Source: JAZOTM01 sp045657625 (GTDB lineage: Bacteria > Bacillota > Clostridia > Lachnospirales > Lachnospiraceae). Taken from it: a stretch of 64,000 nucleotides of DNA. The first letter of the stretch is position 1; every line of letters begins with the position of its first letter. The notes below the pieces were generated by a model. That model searched no databases and was not told the origin of the DNA. It saw only the letters and a program-made list of their open reading frames with translations. The position numbers and the translations under genes were made by a program. Location of the stretch: the NCBI GenBank assembly GCA_045657625.1, contig JAZOTM010000017.1, forward strand, positions 19,065 to 83,064. The letters run 5' to 3'. Shown here piece by piece: positions 38,778 through 46,865 of this stretch.

Positions 38778-39284
38778 TCAGTCCTCCAAGGTATATTCTA
38801 CGCCGGTATCCAACAGTGTATTGTCCCCATTGTTTTTGTACAAAATATAAATATGCACATTTTCCGGCATTTCTGAAATCCGCACCACCGCATACAAACC
38901 GGAATTCAAGTAATCATACTCATCTTCTAACATGTCATTCACGTCACTTCGTTCAATGACAGAGGTAGCAGCCTGGTAAAAAACACCAGTCTCGGTATCT
39001 TGCAGCACCAAATAGGCCTCATTGATTTCTATGTTTTCCCCCTGCTTTACTGCCCAACCGGTAATTTTTACGTAGTCTTCCTCGTAGATGCTACATTCAT
39101 CTACACCAAAGACGTACTCCTCCGAAGGGGCTGAGGTGCCGGATACATCCACCGGGCGCAATCCGGAATGATTCCAGTAATATTTTCCAAAAAAGACAAG
39201 AAATAGTAGCACTGCCAACAAAGGCAATGCTACTACCACATGTTCTCTATGATAATTTTGAAAATAAGTTCTCCATTTATTCAT
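38778..39284 (-). CDS. Single-pass protein with an extracytoplasmic beta domain, unknown
   Basis: The 168-residue product has a basic N-terminus, one helix at about 18-36 and an outer domain of about 125 residues. Motifs in order are ITGWAVKQGENI, YLVLQDTETG, RSDVNDML and YLNSGLYAVV. A 'GWA..yLvL..RxDV..SGf' beta-sandwich pattern occurs in many glycan-locus proteins of Firmicutes, sometimes fused to GTs. I know of no activity for it. It immediately precedes the DUF6056-like gene, suggesting a joint complex. Confidence 0.65.
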   Translation of the reverse strand: MNKWRTYFQNYHREHVVVALPLLAVLLFLVFFGKYYWNHSGLRPVDVSGTSAPSEEYVFGVDECSIYEEDYVKITGWAVKQGENIEINEAYLVLQDTETGVFYQAATSVIERSDVNDMLEDEYDYLNSGLYAVVRISEMPENVHIYILYKNNGDNTLLDTGVEYTLED

Positions 39285-39398
39285 AGATGATAAAACTCCT
39301 TATATCATACTTGTTGCATATAGATATAACATCTAAATAACATTTTAAAAGGCTCGGATTTACCGCATAGTTCATGAGCAAATCATTCAAATATCATG

Positions 39399-39964
39399 TC
39401 ACTCTGACTCCAGTGGATACACCAACCGGCTGTCCGTATCAAAAATTTCTGCGACTAAGCGGAACATCTTTACAATAAATTCTCCGCGTTCCGTCAAAGC
39501 ATAGGTGCCATCTTCGTTTTCTTCGATACTTCCGGTAACCAACTGTTCTTCAAATCGTTTATCAAAAGCACCGAATTCCAAGACATACTTTTCCCAGAAT
39601 ACTTCTTCGATTTCCTCTTTTGTAAAATCTTCGTCCAGTTCCTCTACATAGCTCAACATAAAAACGGAAACGCTACGCTCTACCGTTACCGGAATCAAAG
39701 TAAACAATCCATATTTAAGGCCACACATCCCACAAAGAGTAGGACAGCGTCCTTCACTTCAATCCAGGAAATCTTTTTCCACTTTTTAAAAAGCAACATT
39801 ACTATTGCCACTAGGAAAGAGGCCAACACCAAAAGGGCTGTTCCTCGATACATAAGGACGTCCATGTTCTTCAAAAGTGGTGTACGCACAAAAAGGATAA
39901 ACAAAGCTAAAGATACAAAGTATAAAACAAAATAAGTAAAAAATAGTTTTAATCCGTTTTTCAT
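39399..39964 (-). pseudogene. Frameshifted small membrane protein gene, unknown family
   Basis: Two overlapping frames together make one protein of about 185 residues. The first (39695-39964) encodes two membrane helices (LFFTYFVLYFVSLALFIL and LVLASFLVAIVMLL) and then stops after VALNMDCLL. The second (39399-39728) continues smoothly with LFTLIPVTVERSVSVFML and an acidic, winged-helix-like region (EELDEDFTKEEIEEVF, LTERGEFIVKMF). Removing one base near 39711-39718 explains the break; a -1 slip would restore it, but no slippery heptamer is present. The alternative is a sequencing error. The second frame alone has no ribosome site. It sits directly after the GT2 at 39972. Confidence 0.75.
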
Positions 39965-39971
39965 GCCACAC

Positions 39972-40688
39972 CTACGCCCTCTTCATATCTACTTTAAATC
40001 CATGGAAATCACCCAGGGCCTTCCAACCGATTTTTACAATGCGAGGAATATTTACAGAATTCACTCCCGCAGTTCTTGGCTTAAAAGAAATCTCACGGAA
40101 AGTCAGTTTTTCTTTGTACTTAGCAAAGAAAGTAGTCAACATAATATTTGGCAAATTGTAATCATCTGCCATACAGTTGATATACTTATTTACCAACTCA
40201 CATTTCATCAAACGGAAGGGGGCATTGGCATCCGGCACCTTTACCCCGAAATACATGCGAAGCAAAGTCACTACCACATGCTCTACAAAAGCGCGATCCT
40301 TGCCATCTCCACGTACGGTACGATTTCCAAGAATCGCATCATACTCATCTCTCATATCCCAAAATGCAGGGAATTCATCCGGATTAGTCTGTCCATCAGA
40401 ATCCGTTTGGAAAATATAATCCGCACCATTTGCAATGGCATATTTGTATAAAGCAATGACCTTCGGTCCATGATAACGGTCACTGTCTGTCAAAATCTCC
40501 AACTGTGGATGGGTCTTCTGCAGTTCCTCTAAAATCTCATGAGTGCGATCTGAACTTCCATTGTCTGCAATGACCAGTCTGGAATCCTCCGTTTTTCCTT
40601 CTAACACCGGATACCACTGATTTACTACTCCTTCGATATTTGCTTCCTCATTGTATGCAGGCATAACAATATACAAAGTGTCTTTCAT
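39972..40688 (-). CDS. GT2 glycosyltransferase, DPM1-like without membrane helices
   Basis: The 238-residue enzyme begins LYIVMPAYNEEANIEGVV, has IADNGSSDRT near 43 and FQTDSDGQTNPDEFP near 92, and ends without helices. It corresponds to the soluble DPM1 form, which acts on polyprenyl phosphate with a partner or alone. The start codon overlaps the stop of the CotH-like gene and the ribosome site lies inside that gene, so expression is coupled. Candidate partners are the multipass proteins at 37430 and 42908. Confidence 0.87.
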   Translation of the reverse strand: MKDTLYIVMPAYNEEANIEGVVNQWYPVLEGKTEDSRLVIADNGSSDRTHEILEELQKTHPQLEILTDSDRYHGPKVIALYKYAIANGADYIFQTDSDGQTNPDEFPAFWDMRDEYDAILGNRTVRGDGKDRAFVEHVVVTLLRMYFGVKVPDANAPFRLMKCELVNKYINCMADDYNLPNIMLTTFFAKYKEKLTFREISFKPRTAGVNSVNIPRIVKIGWKALGDFHGFKVDMKRA

Positions 40689-42911
40689 TTATTCTTCCTC
40701 TTCCTTTTCATAATCCTCCGGTTCACCGGTGAATCCGTTTTCATATCCACCGCCCACTAAATAGTGATTTACCAAAGCCGAGTAATCACCGCCATAAGCA
40801 GCCATAAATTCATCATAATAATTTTCCAAGTAGGTCTGTACCCAGAATTCGGCACATCCACGATCTCCTCTTGGAATTCCAGTCTCAACAAAGTATTTTA
40901 TCACATCATCATCTGCTGTGCCAACTTCTTCTGCCACTTCCGGATAATGCTCTAAATACCAGTCTTTGTCATAAACCAAATCAAAATCTATACCGGCATA
41001 CACTGTGTTTTTCACTATTGGGTAACCCATGTTGATAGTCACTAGCAAGTGCCCTTCTTCTGTAATGATAGTTTCCAGTACCTCGCCGCTCGTAGGTACA
41101 ATGGATACGCCATCCACAAAGGTTCCACCATAGTTTGGTGCAAATTCCAAAGTAAAAATATATTCCTTGTCTGCATCAAAATACTCATCGGTTTCTGTGG
41201 TGGTGGCAGAAAGCAAGGAAATACCATCTTCATAAGCATCATATAAGACTTTCAAAGAAGTAAAGGTTTCTGCTACAATTGGATAAATCTCTACTTCTAT
41301 CTCACTATCCAAGGTCAACTCCGGCCATTCTTCCTCCATCACAGTTAAGATCGTGGTATTTTTATCCAGCAAATAGGATTCTACATAAGCCACATCTTCT
41401 TGATAGTCTTCATAGGAAATATTCCAAAGTACGCCGTTCATTCTGGCAGAATCCTGCAAAATTTCCTGATATTCTGCAATCTTTTCTGTCACAAATCCGG
41501 AAAGCATAGAACCCACATTTTCTTCATAATAGGTTTCGCATGCATCCATCAAAGCGTAGATTTCCATATAATCCTGCCAGTGATAATACTCTTTCACCTC
41601 ATCACGGTCATCTATCTCTCGCCCCGCTGCCGCATCATAATCCCAAAGAATTCCGGCATATATCTTCTTGTCCCCGCCTAAGGTATAAAAATAAGTCGAA
41701 GAATTAAAGGCATCCAAATTTCCGGAAACCTGCTGCACACTCCAGTACCAGGCAAAGGAATCCAAGTCCAAAAAGGCTTCCATCGTTTCTCCGGTATCCG
41801 GGCTCACGCCGTTGTTGTGCATGGTGCGATTCATAGCCTCAAACAACTCGCTGATATAAAGCATTTCTTCCTTGCTGCAATACTCCGGACTTTTCACTAC
41901 ATAATACGTACCGGTACTTGTGCAGAACCAACTGGCAGCATCTTCATAATACGCATTATCCAGTTCCACCATATATCCACCATCTACGGAATCCGGAGCT
42001 GTTGCATTTACCACATAAGAATACGTACATCCATATGCGTTGGTATCCTGGTCCACTTCGATTTCATCTTCCTCCAGTTTCCCATTTACCAATTCATTTT
42101 TTACTTCCTGTGCATCTGCCGACGCCTCCGTCAAATCAATATCCGGCAGCTCTGACAATAGATAATTGCCACAGTACTCTCCATCATAATACAAATCTAC
42201 CCATTCCGAAGAAACCTGTCCTTCCAACTCTAACTCTGCGGTCAAATCATTGATTAGCTTATTTCGAATCAAGGAGGTATCTCCGGCATTGGCCAACAGT
42301 GCATAGCCCTTTGCAGAATTTCCGGTATTCAGCAAATCCTGTTTATTGGAAAGTTTGATTTTATAAGCTTTCTTGTCTAATTCCGCCGTGGTATTTCCAC
42401 GGACACGGATCATGTCCAGCCCTTCCTGCATACGCACACTTCCATCTGCTTCCAATAAAACCATGGAACCGGTGGAACGATTCTGATGATCATTATCCTC
42501 ATCCACCCAGTCTTTTCCATAATTTTCTGCATCATCACTGGTCAAATATACAGACGCAACAGAAGAAGACTGCATGATTCGTAATTCCCCGTAACTACAA
42601 GAATACAAATACACACCGTCTTCTTCCTCTAATTCTGCAAGATTTACATCCGCACTACCTTCCGGCAAACCATATAGCACAAAGGTGTCCTCTACCCCTG
42701 ATGGCAAAAACAAATACCACTGTTCCTCCACCTCTTGAGCATATACCTTGGTATTTGCCACGGTATCATTGACCACCACATATAAATCTGCATAACCTGT
42801 ATTTTTTTTTTCTTCCCCTTGATTTAAAATAAACCAACAAATAAGGAAAGCGGCACTGACTACAAACAGTGCCAATAAAAGCTTTCCTCTACTTTTGTTT
42901 TTTTCTATCAT
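40689..42911 (-). CDS. CotH-type kinase domain protein, membrane-anchored and extracytoplasmic
   Basis: The 740-residue protein has an N-terminal helix (about 10-28), a beta-rich part (about 40-120), a CotH kinase-like domain (about 125-480) and a C-terminal region. CotH landmarks are DMIRVRGNTTAELDKKAYKI with the nucleotide-site Lys, GNLDAFNSSTYFY as the catalytic-loop block and ILWDYDAAAG with the metal-binding Asp. In Bacillus CotH the matching Asp residues are needed to phosphorylate spore coat proteins. The C-terminus has two copies of a DWYLEHYPEVAEEVG...FVETGIPRG-type motif, known from clostridial surface proteins. It overlaps the upstream GT-C-like gene by 4 bases. It therefore seems to be an outer-surface kinase within a glycan locus rather than a sporulation protein. 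Confidence 0.85.
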   Translation of the reverse strand: MIEKNKSRGKLLLALFVVSAAFLICWFILNQGEEKKNTGYADLYVVVNDTVANTKVYAQEVEEQWYLFLPSGVEDTFVLYGLPEGSADVNLAELEEEDGVYLYSCSYGELRIMQSSSVASVYLTSDDAENYGKDWVDEDNDHQNRSTGSMVLLEADGSVRMQEGLDMIRVRGNTTAELDKKAYKIKLSNKQDLLNTGNSAKGYALLANAGDTSLIRNKLINDLTAELELEGQVSSEWVDLYYDGEYCGNYLLSELPDIDLTEASADAQEVKNELVNGKLEEDEIEVDQDTNAYGCTYSYVVNATAPDSVDGGYMVELDNAYYEDAASWFCTSTGTYYVVKSPEYCSKEEMLYISELFEAMNRTMHNNGVSPDTGETMEAFLDLDSFAWYWSVQQVSGNLDAFNSSTYFYTLGGDKKIYAGILWDYDAAAGREIDDRDEVKEYYHWQDYMEIYALMDACETYYEENVGSMLSGFVTEKIAEYQEILQDSARMNGVLWNISYEDYQEDVAYVESYLLDKNTTILTVMEEEWPELTLDSEIEVEIYPIVAETFTSLKVLYDAYEDGISLLSATTTETDEYFDADKEYIFTLEFAPNYGGTFVDGVSIVPTSGEVLETIITEEGHLLVTINMGYPIVKNTVYAGIDFDLVYDKDWYLEHYPEVAEEVGTADDDVIKYFVETGIPRGDRGCAEFWVQTYLENYYDEFMAAYGGDYSALVNHYLVGGGYENGFTGEPEDYEKEEEE

Positions 42912-44398
42912 TCCTCAGTATCCTTTAAGTAAATATCTGCCACGTTTCCGGACCAAGCAAGGGTATACCCATTTTCTTCACAAAAGGCTACCATTTCTTC
43001 ATCCGCAAGTTCATCTGCAGTACGAACCAAAATCAATTTTGGCAGTTCCTCTTCCAACTCTGCAAAATACTCTTCCTTAATCTCCGGATTGGTTGTAACA
43101 ATCGGATATTGATAAGAGTAAGTCGTTGCATGAATACGATTACTAATGACGTACATCCAGTCCCAATTTCCCCAGATGGAAATGGGGTCGTCCTCTTCCG
43201 TATTTTCCTGGATGATGGTGCGAATCATCGCAAGTTCTCCATCCAGATTTTCTCCTTTTCCAAAGGAGATCTTTTCTACATCCAAACGATAAATACTATT
43301 CAACGCACTAAAAGATAATAATCCTACAAAGCAAAGCATCAAAACCTTTGCAGATATCCAGGATTCCTCCGGCATTTTTTCCTTCACATGGGCATAAAAA
43401 GCAGCCAAAGGAAATGCCATCAAAGGAATCATAATGGCTCCGTAATGTGCTGTTTCTTTTCCGGATAAATTCATAAAGAACACAGTACACACATAAGCGA
43501 ATAAATATATTCCGTATAAGAACCGTTCCTCTTTTCTACGAACCACTAAGAAGATAACCAACAGCAATCCTATACTAATAAAAGTATACGGCACCACAAA
43601 AGCCATAAATCCACGCCAGAATTTCATCAACGCAGAGGCTGACGTGGAAGAATATTCTAAGTTGAATAAAATATAATCCTCAAAGCAAGCCTGTAATGCG
43701 CCACCCCGGTACAACCATACCAATACCGGCGCAAATAATACCAGCGCACCGATTACAAACCATAAAATCCAAGAGCCCAACTCTTTCCATTCTTTCTTTC
43801 GGATCAAGGCCACGAGGATTACAAAACAAAAAGCAATCCAAACTGCAATCATATTGACTCGCAGGAGACAAACCGCTGCAAAGCTGAGTCCTACCAAGGC
43901 TTTTCTATACCAGACTTTTTTCTCATGAATCAGATAATCCAAAAAAAGATACAAGGTCAAAGCGATAAAAAGCATGGCACTTTCTTCTGTAATATAGCTC
44001 TGCAAAAAAGTACGCATTACCGTAACGGGTGCTAATGTAAATACCAAAGAAGCAAGTTTCCCAGCATTTAATCTTGCTGTATTATAAATCAATACCAAGG
44101 TCAAAAACAAACTTCCTGTTTCAAGCACCCAGATTCCGGACACTCCATGCAACATATATCCCACATAGTACAAAATATACATGAGGGGTCCCTTATGGTC
44201 AAAGGAATCCAGGTAAGGCATATAGCCCTGCTTCATCATCATGGCTACTACCGTAAATACATTGCTGTCAAAATCACTGCCTTCCCCTCGACGGAAAGGA
44301 GAAATGTCCTGGGTAATGGTAACCATAACAGCCAAAATTGCAAGTACCAAGAAAACACCCGCAACTTGTAAATACTTATTTTGTGCAAACTTTTTCAT
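42908..44398 (-). CDS. GT39/ArnT-like multipass glycosyltransferase
   Basis: The 496-residue protein has about eleven helices. After the first helix, EGSDFDSNVFTVVAMMMKQGYMPYLDSFDHKGPLMY (given here as DFDSNVF and FDHKGPLMY) is the acidic loop and signature of GT-C enzymes of the PMT/ArnT type seen in Firmicutes. Such enzymes use polyprenyl-phosphate sugars on the outer membrane face. The short C-terminal tail is extracytoplasmic. AGGAG precedes the ATG. Its product could act with the DPM1-like GT2 at 39972, possibly to glycosylate a protein or polymer. Confidence 0.82.
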   Translation of the reverse strand: MKKFAQNKYLQVAGVFLVLAILAVMVTITQDISPFRRGEGSDFDSNVFTVVAMMMKQGYMPYLDSFDHKGPLMYILYYVGYMLHGVSGIWVLETGSLFLTLVLIYNTARLNAGKLASLVFTLAPVTVMRTFLQSYITEESAMLFIALTLYLFLDYLIHEKKVWYRKALVGLSFAAVCLLRVNMIAVWIAFCFVILVALIRKKEWKELGSWILWFVIGALVLFAPVLVWLYRGGALQACFEDYILFNLEYSSTSASALMKFWRGFMAFVVPYTFISIGLLLVIFLVVRRKEERFLYGIYLFAYVCTVFFMNLSGKETAHYGAIMIPLMAFPLAAFYAHVKEKMPEESWISAKVLMLCFVGLLSFSALNSIYRLDVEKISFGKGENLDGELAMIRTIIQENTEEDDPISIWGNWDWMYVISNRIHATTYSYQYPIVTTNPEIKEEYFAELEEELPKLILVRTADELADEEMVAFCEENGYTLAWSGNVADIYLKDTEE

Positions 44399-44409
44399 AA
44401 TCCGGTCTC

Positions 44410-45318
44410 CTATTTCAATGTAATGCTATTTGGCGAAGATTCAAACTTCAACACTTCAATGCCATTATCCACCAAATCATTGTAACGTTCCGTTGCGATA
44501 TCATTACTAAAAATCATCCAATCAGGCAGATCGATAAATGCCACCTTCGGGTCTACAAATAAATTAAACTCGGTAGGCATGGTACGTCCAATACCATGAT
44601 GTGCCACCTGCAAGTAATCTGCTTTCAGTTCATCTCCCCAGGTCTCCATTAAATAATCTGATAGTTTATAGGAAACATCTGCGCAGAATAAAATGGATTC
44701 TTCCTGTCCACTTAGTTTAAACATCATAGAACCATTGTTTGCAGGATCATCTAGATAATACTCATTGTCCAATTCAAAGGCATTAAAAATCTTCATATCT
44801 AAACCAAACAAATCGTATTCATCTCCATTGTGCACATACTGCACATTCAAAACATTATCTTCCTGCTCCAAAGCCTCCAAAAAAGCGGTGTAATATTCAA
44901 AACCACCATCCCAATCATTTACCACGGATTCATAATAATCATAATCCAAATCAATGGTGTACACGGTTCCAATCTGGAAATCAAAATCCCCATTTACTAA
45001 ATTATTGAATACTGAAACATGATCCTGATGTGGATGAGTAATAATCCAGGCATCCACATAACTGTCATGATCAATAATCATGTTCAAGACCAATTCCGAA
45101 TTCATATCAAAGCCACCATCAATAATAATCAAATGGCCTTCTGTGTCTGTAATGGTATAGCACATTCCCTGGGCCTGATTGGCCTGAGAATACTGAGTAA
45201 TGGTATACTCCGTCGGTTGTATCATCTGTTTGATTTTATCCTTACAGCAAAAAGCCACAGTTCCGGCAGCCACAAGAAGTACCGCTACTCCAATTAAAAT
45301 TCCTTTTTTCTTTGTCAT
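44410..45318 (-). CDS. Membrane-anchored metallo-beta-lactamase-fold hydrolase (ComEC-like domain)
   Basis: The 302-residue protein has one N-terminal helix (about 6-24) and a metallo-beta-lactamase domain. LIIIDGGFD, ITHPHQDHVSVFNNL (HxHxDH), the metal-site Asp in ILFCADVSY and QVAHHGIGRT are all present, as in the C-terminal hydrolase of ComEC and related phosphoesterases. It lacks the ComEC channel. Predicted location is outside the membrane. Possible substrates are phosphodiesters in surface glycans or nucleic acids; the neighbours favour the former, but that is inference. Confidence 0.85.
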   Translation of the reverse strand: MTKKKGILIGVAVLLVAAGTVAFCCKDKIKQMIQPTEYTITQYSQANQAQGMCYTITDTEGHLIIIDGGFDMNSELVLNMIIDHDSYVDAWIITHPHQDHVSVFNNLVNGDFDFQIGTVYTIDLDYDYYESVVNDWDGGFEYYTAFLEALEQEDNVLNVQYVHNGDEYDLFGLDMKIFNAFELDNEYYLDDPANNGSMMFKLSGQEESILFCADVSYKLSDYLMETWGDELKADYLQVAHHGIGRTMPTEFNLFVDPKVAFIDLPDWMIFSNDIATERYNDLVDNGIEVLKFESSPNSITLK

Positions 45319-45342
45319 AACAAAATCCTTTCTACCCCGCTC

Positions 45343-46854
45343 TTATTCCCGACTCAAAGTACCTTCTACTGTATATGTCACACTGCCATCATCGCCTTCC
45401 TCGCCATTTATAGCAAGAAGTGCCTGCACAGTATCCAATTCTTCGCCATCCCGAGAAACTGTAATTTGTATTCTACTCTGATAGTTTTCAATTGCTGATT
45501 CAGAATCTTCTGTTTCTGTATCGCCAGCATTTTCAGCATCTACAGTTTCCTGATTCTGTTCTTCAGTCGTTTCGATTTCAGCTTCAAATGCAGCTTTTGT
45601 CTCCTCATCCCAGGTTTCTATGGTTACTGTTCCATCTGCAGAAATCGTAACTGTCGCTCCTGCCTCTGTAATCTCCCCGGTGGTGATTCCAAGATTACGG
45701 AATAAGGACCACATCACCTGATCATACAATAAGTAATTATTGGAAACTTCAATGGTAATGTCCAAATCATCTCCATACAACAACATTAAATAATTATAAA
45801 CATCCTCTTCACTTTGGATATTTTCATTTTTCATCTCGGTATAGGCTGCATAATCGTCTATCCAATCTGCATAGTCCTCATCTTCCCGATGATCCGTCAA
45901 ATCATAGTGTTCTATCAAATACTGTCCCAAGTAATCTGTCACCTTTCGTGCTCCGGAAGGATTTAAGTGCGAATCCTCATCATACATATCTGTCTTGTAT
46001 TCTATCAAATCCAAATCCAGAAAATTGATGTATTCCACACCATACTCTTCTGCAACATCATACACATTGTTGGATTCCAACTGTTCATACCCATATGCCG
46101 GAAACGGCAAATAGGTCAAAAGCACTTCTATGCCCCGTTCCTGACAGGCCTCGATAAACATCCGCAAATATTCCTGCGCAACAGTATCCGTAGTCAAGCG
46201 ATCTTCTGTACTGCTACGCACAAAAGAAGATTTTACAACATCAATTCTGGTTTCCGCCCCCTTTTCCAGACTGTAATCCGGATAGAAATCCTCCTCCAGT
46301 AGCTCTTCCCAACGGGAATGATACAGAGAAAAATTAAAAAGCATATTAGATGCCAAACGTTCTTCCGAAGTATCTGCTTCTGTATTTTCCTCCATTTCCA
46401 GTTCTATGTAAGGGTCATCCAACAAGTCATTGATGGCATCAATCTTGGTCTGTGACAACGGAAAGGCATCAAAGGATTGGTGTAAATAAGAATAATCCAC
46501 ACTAGCCTTATTATTGGAAGACAGAAAATAGCAGTCCAAAACCACCACTTCCGGGTCCGTATAGTCCAAAGCATTTAGCATCAGCCAGTAGGAGGTTGGT
46601 ATCTCATTGCCATTCCCTCCAAAATTATAAGAGACAATGCCATAATCTTCCCACAGTTCCATGGGATAAATTCCATTCATCACGTGACTGGTACCAAAAA
46701 ACAGCACATCAAAATCATTCTCTTCCTCAAAAAAGGCAGCATATTTCTCCACGCTGTCCTTTCTCTCCACCAAATTATTCACTTTTAAGAACACGTAGCC
46801 CGTCAGTGACAGGGCTACGATAAAGCTACCAATTCGCAATAGTTTTTTCTTCAT
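45343..46854 (-). CDS. Membrane-anchored SGNH/DltD-like protein, second copy
   Basis: The 503-residue protein follows the plan of the product at 34437: N-terminal helix (about 7-24), SGNH domain with VLFFGTSHVMNGIYP and DEDSHLNPSGARKVTDYLG (Ser and Asp-x-x-His), and a C-terminal domain. That domain starts with YLMLLYGDDLDITIEVSNNY, alignable by eye to the first half of the 34437 tail, then has an acidic Glu/Thr linker and SRIQITVSRDGEELDTVQAL, alignable to the second half. The catalytic motif is more canonical here than in the first copy. It lies 11 bases after its MBOAT gene. Likely role: extracytoplasmic acyl transfer. Confidence 0.83.
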   Translation of the reverse strand: MKKKLLRIGSFIVALSLTGYVFLKVNNLVERKDSVEKYAAFFEEENDFDVLFFGTSHVMNGIYPMELWEDYGIVSYNFGGNGNEIPTSYWLMLNALDYTDPEVVVLDCYFLSSNNKASVDYSYLHQSFDAFPLSQTKIDAINDLLDDPYIELEMEENTEADTSEERLASNMLFNFSLYHSRWEELLEEDFYPDYSLEKGAETRIDVVKSSFVRSSTEDRLTTDTVAQEYLRMFIEACQERGIEVLLTYLPFPAYGYEQLESNNVYDVAEEYGVEYINFLDLDLIEYKTDMYDEDSHLNPSGARKVTDYLGQYLIEHYDLTDHREDEDYADWIDDYAAYTEMKNENIQSEEDVYNYLMLLYGDDLDITIEVSNNYLLYDQVMWSLFRNLGITTGEITEAGATVTISADGTVTIETWDEETKAAFEAEIETTEEQNQETVDAENAGDTETEDSESAIENYQSRIQITVSRDGEELDTVQALLAINGEEGDDGSVTYTVEGTLSRE

Positions 46855-46865
46855 AAAAATATCCT

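Noticed and set aside
39695..39728. Programmed -1 frameshifting in the split membrane gene
   Set aside because: No X-XXY-YYZ slippery heptamer is in the overlap and no stem follows at the right distance; simple mutation or sequence error explains it.
40689..42911. CotH gene as evidence of a sporulation cluster
   Set aside because: No other spore coat or sporulation genes are near, and it is coupled to glycosyltransferase genes.
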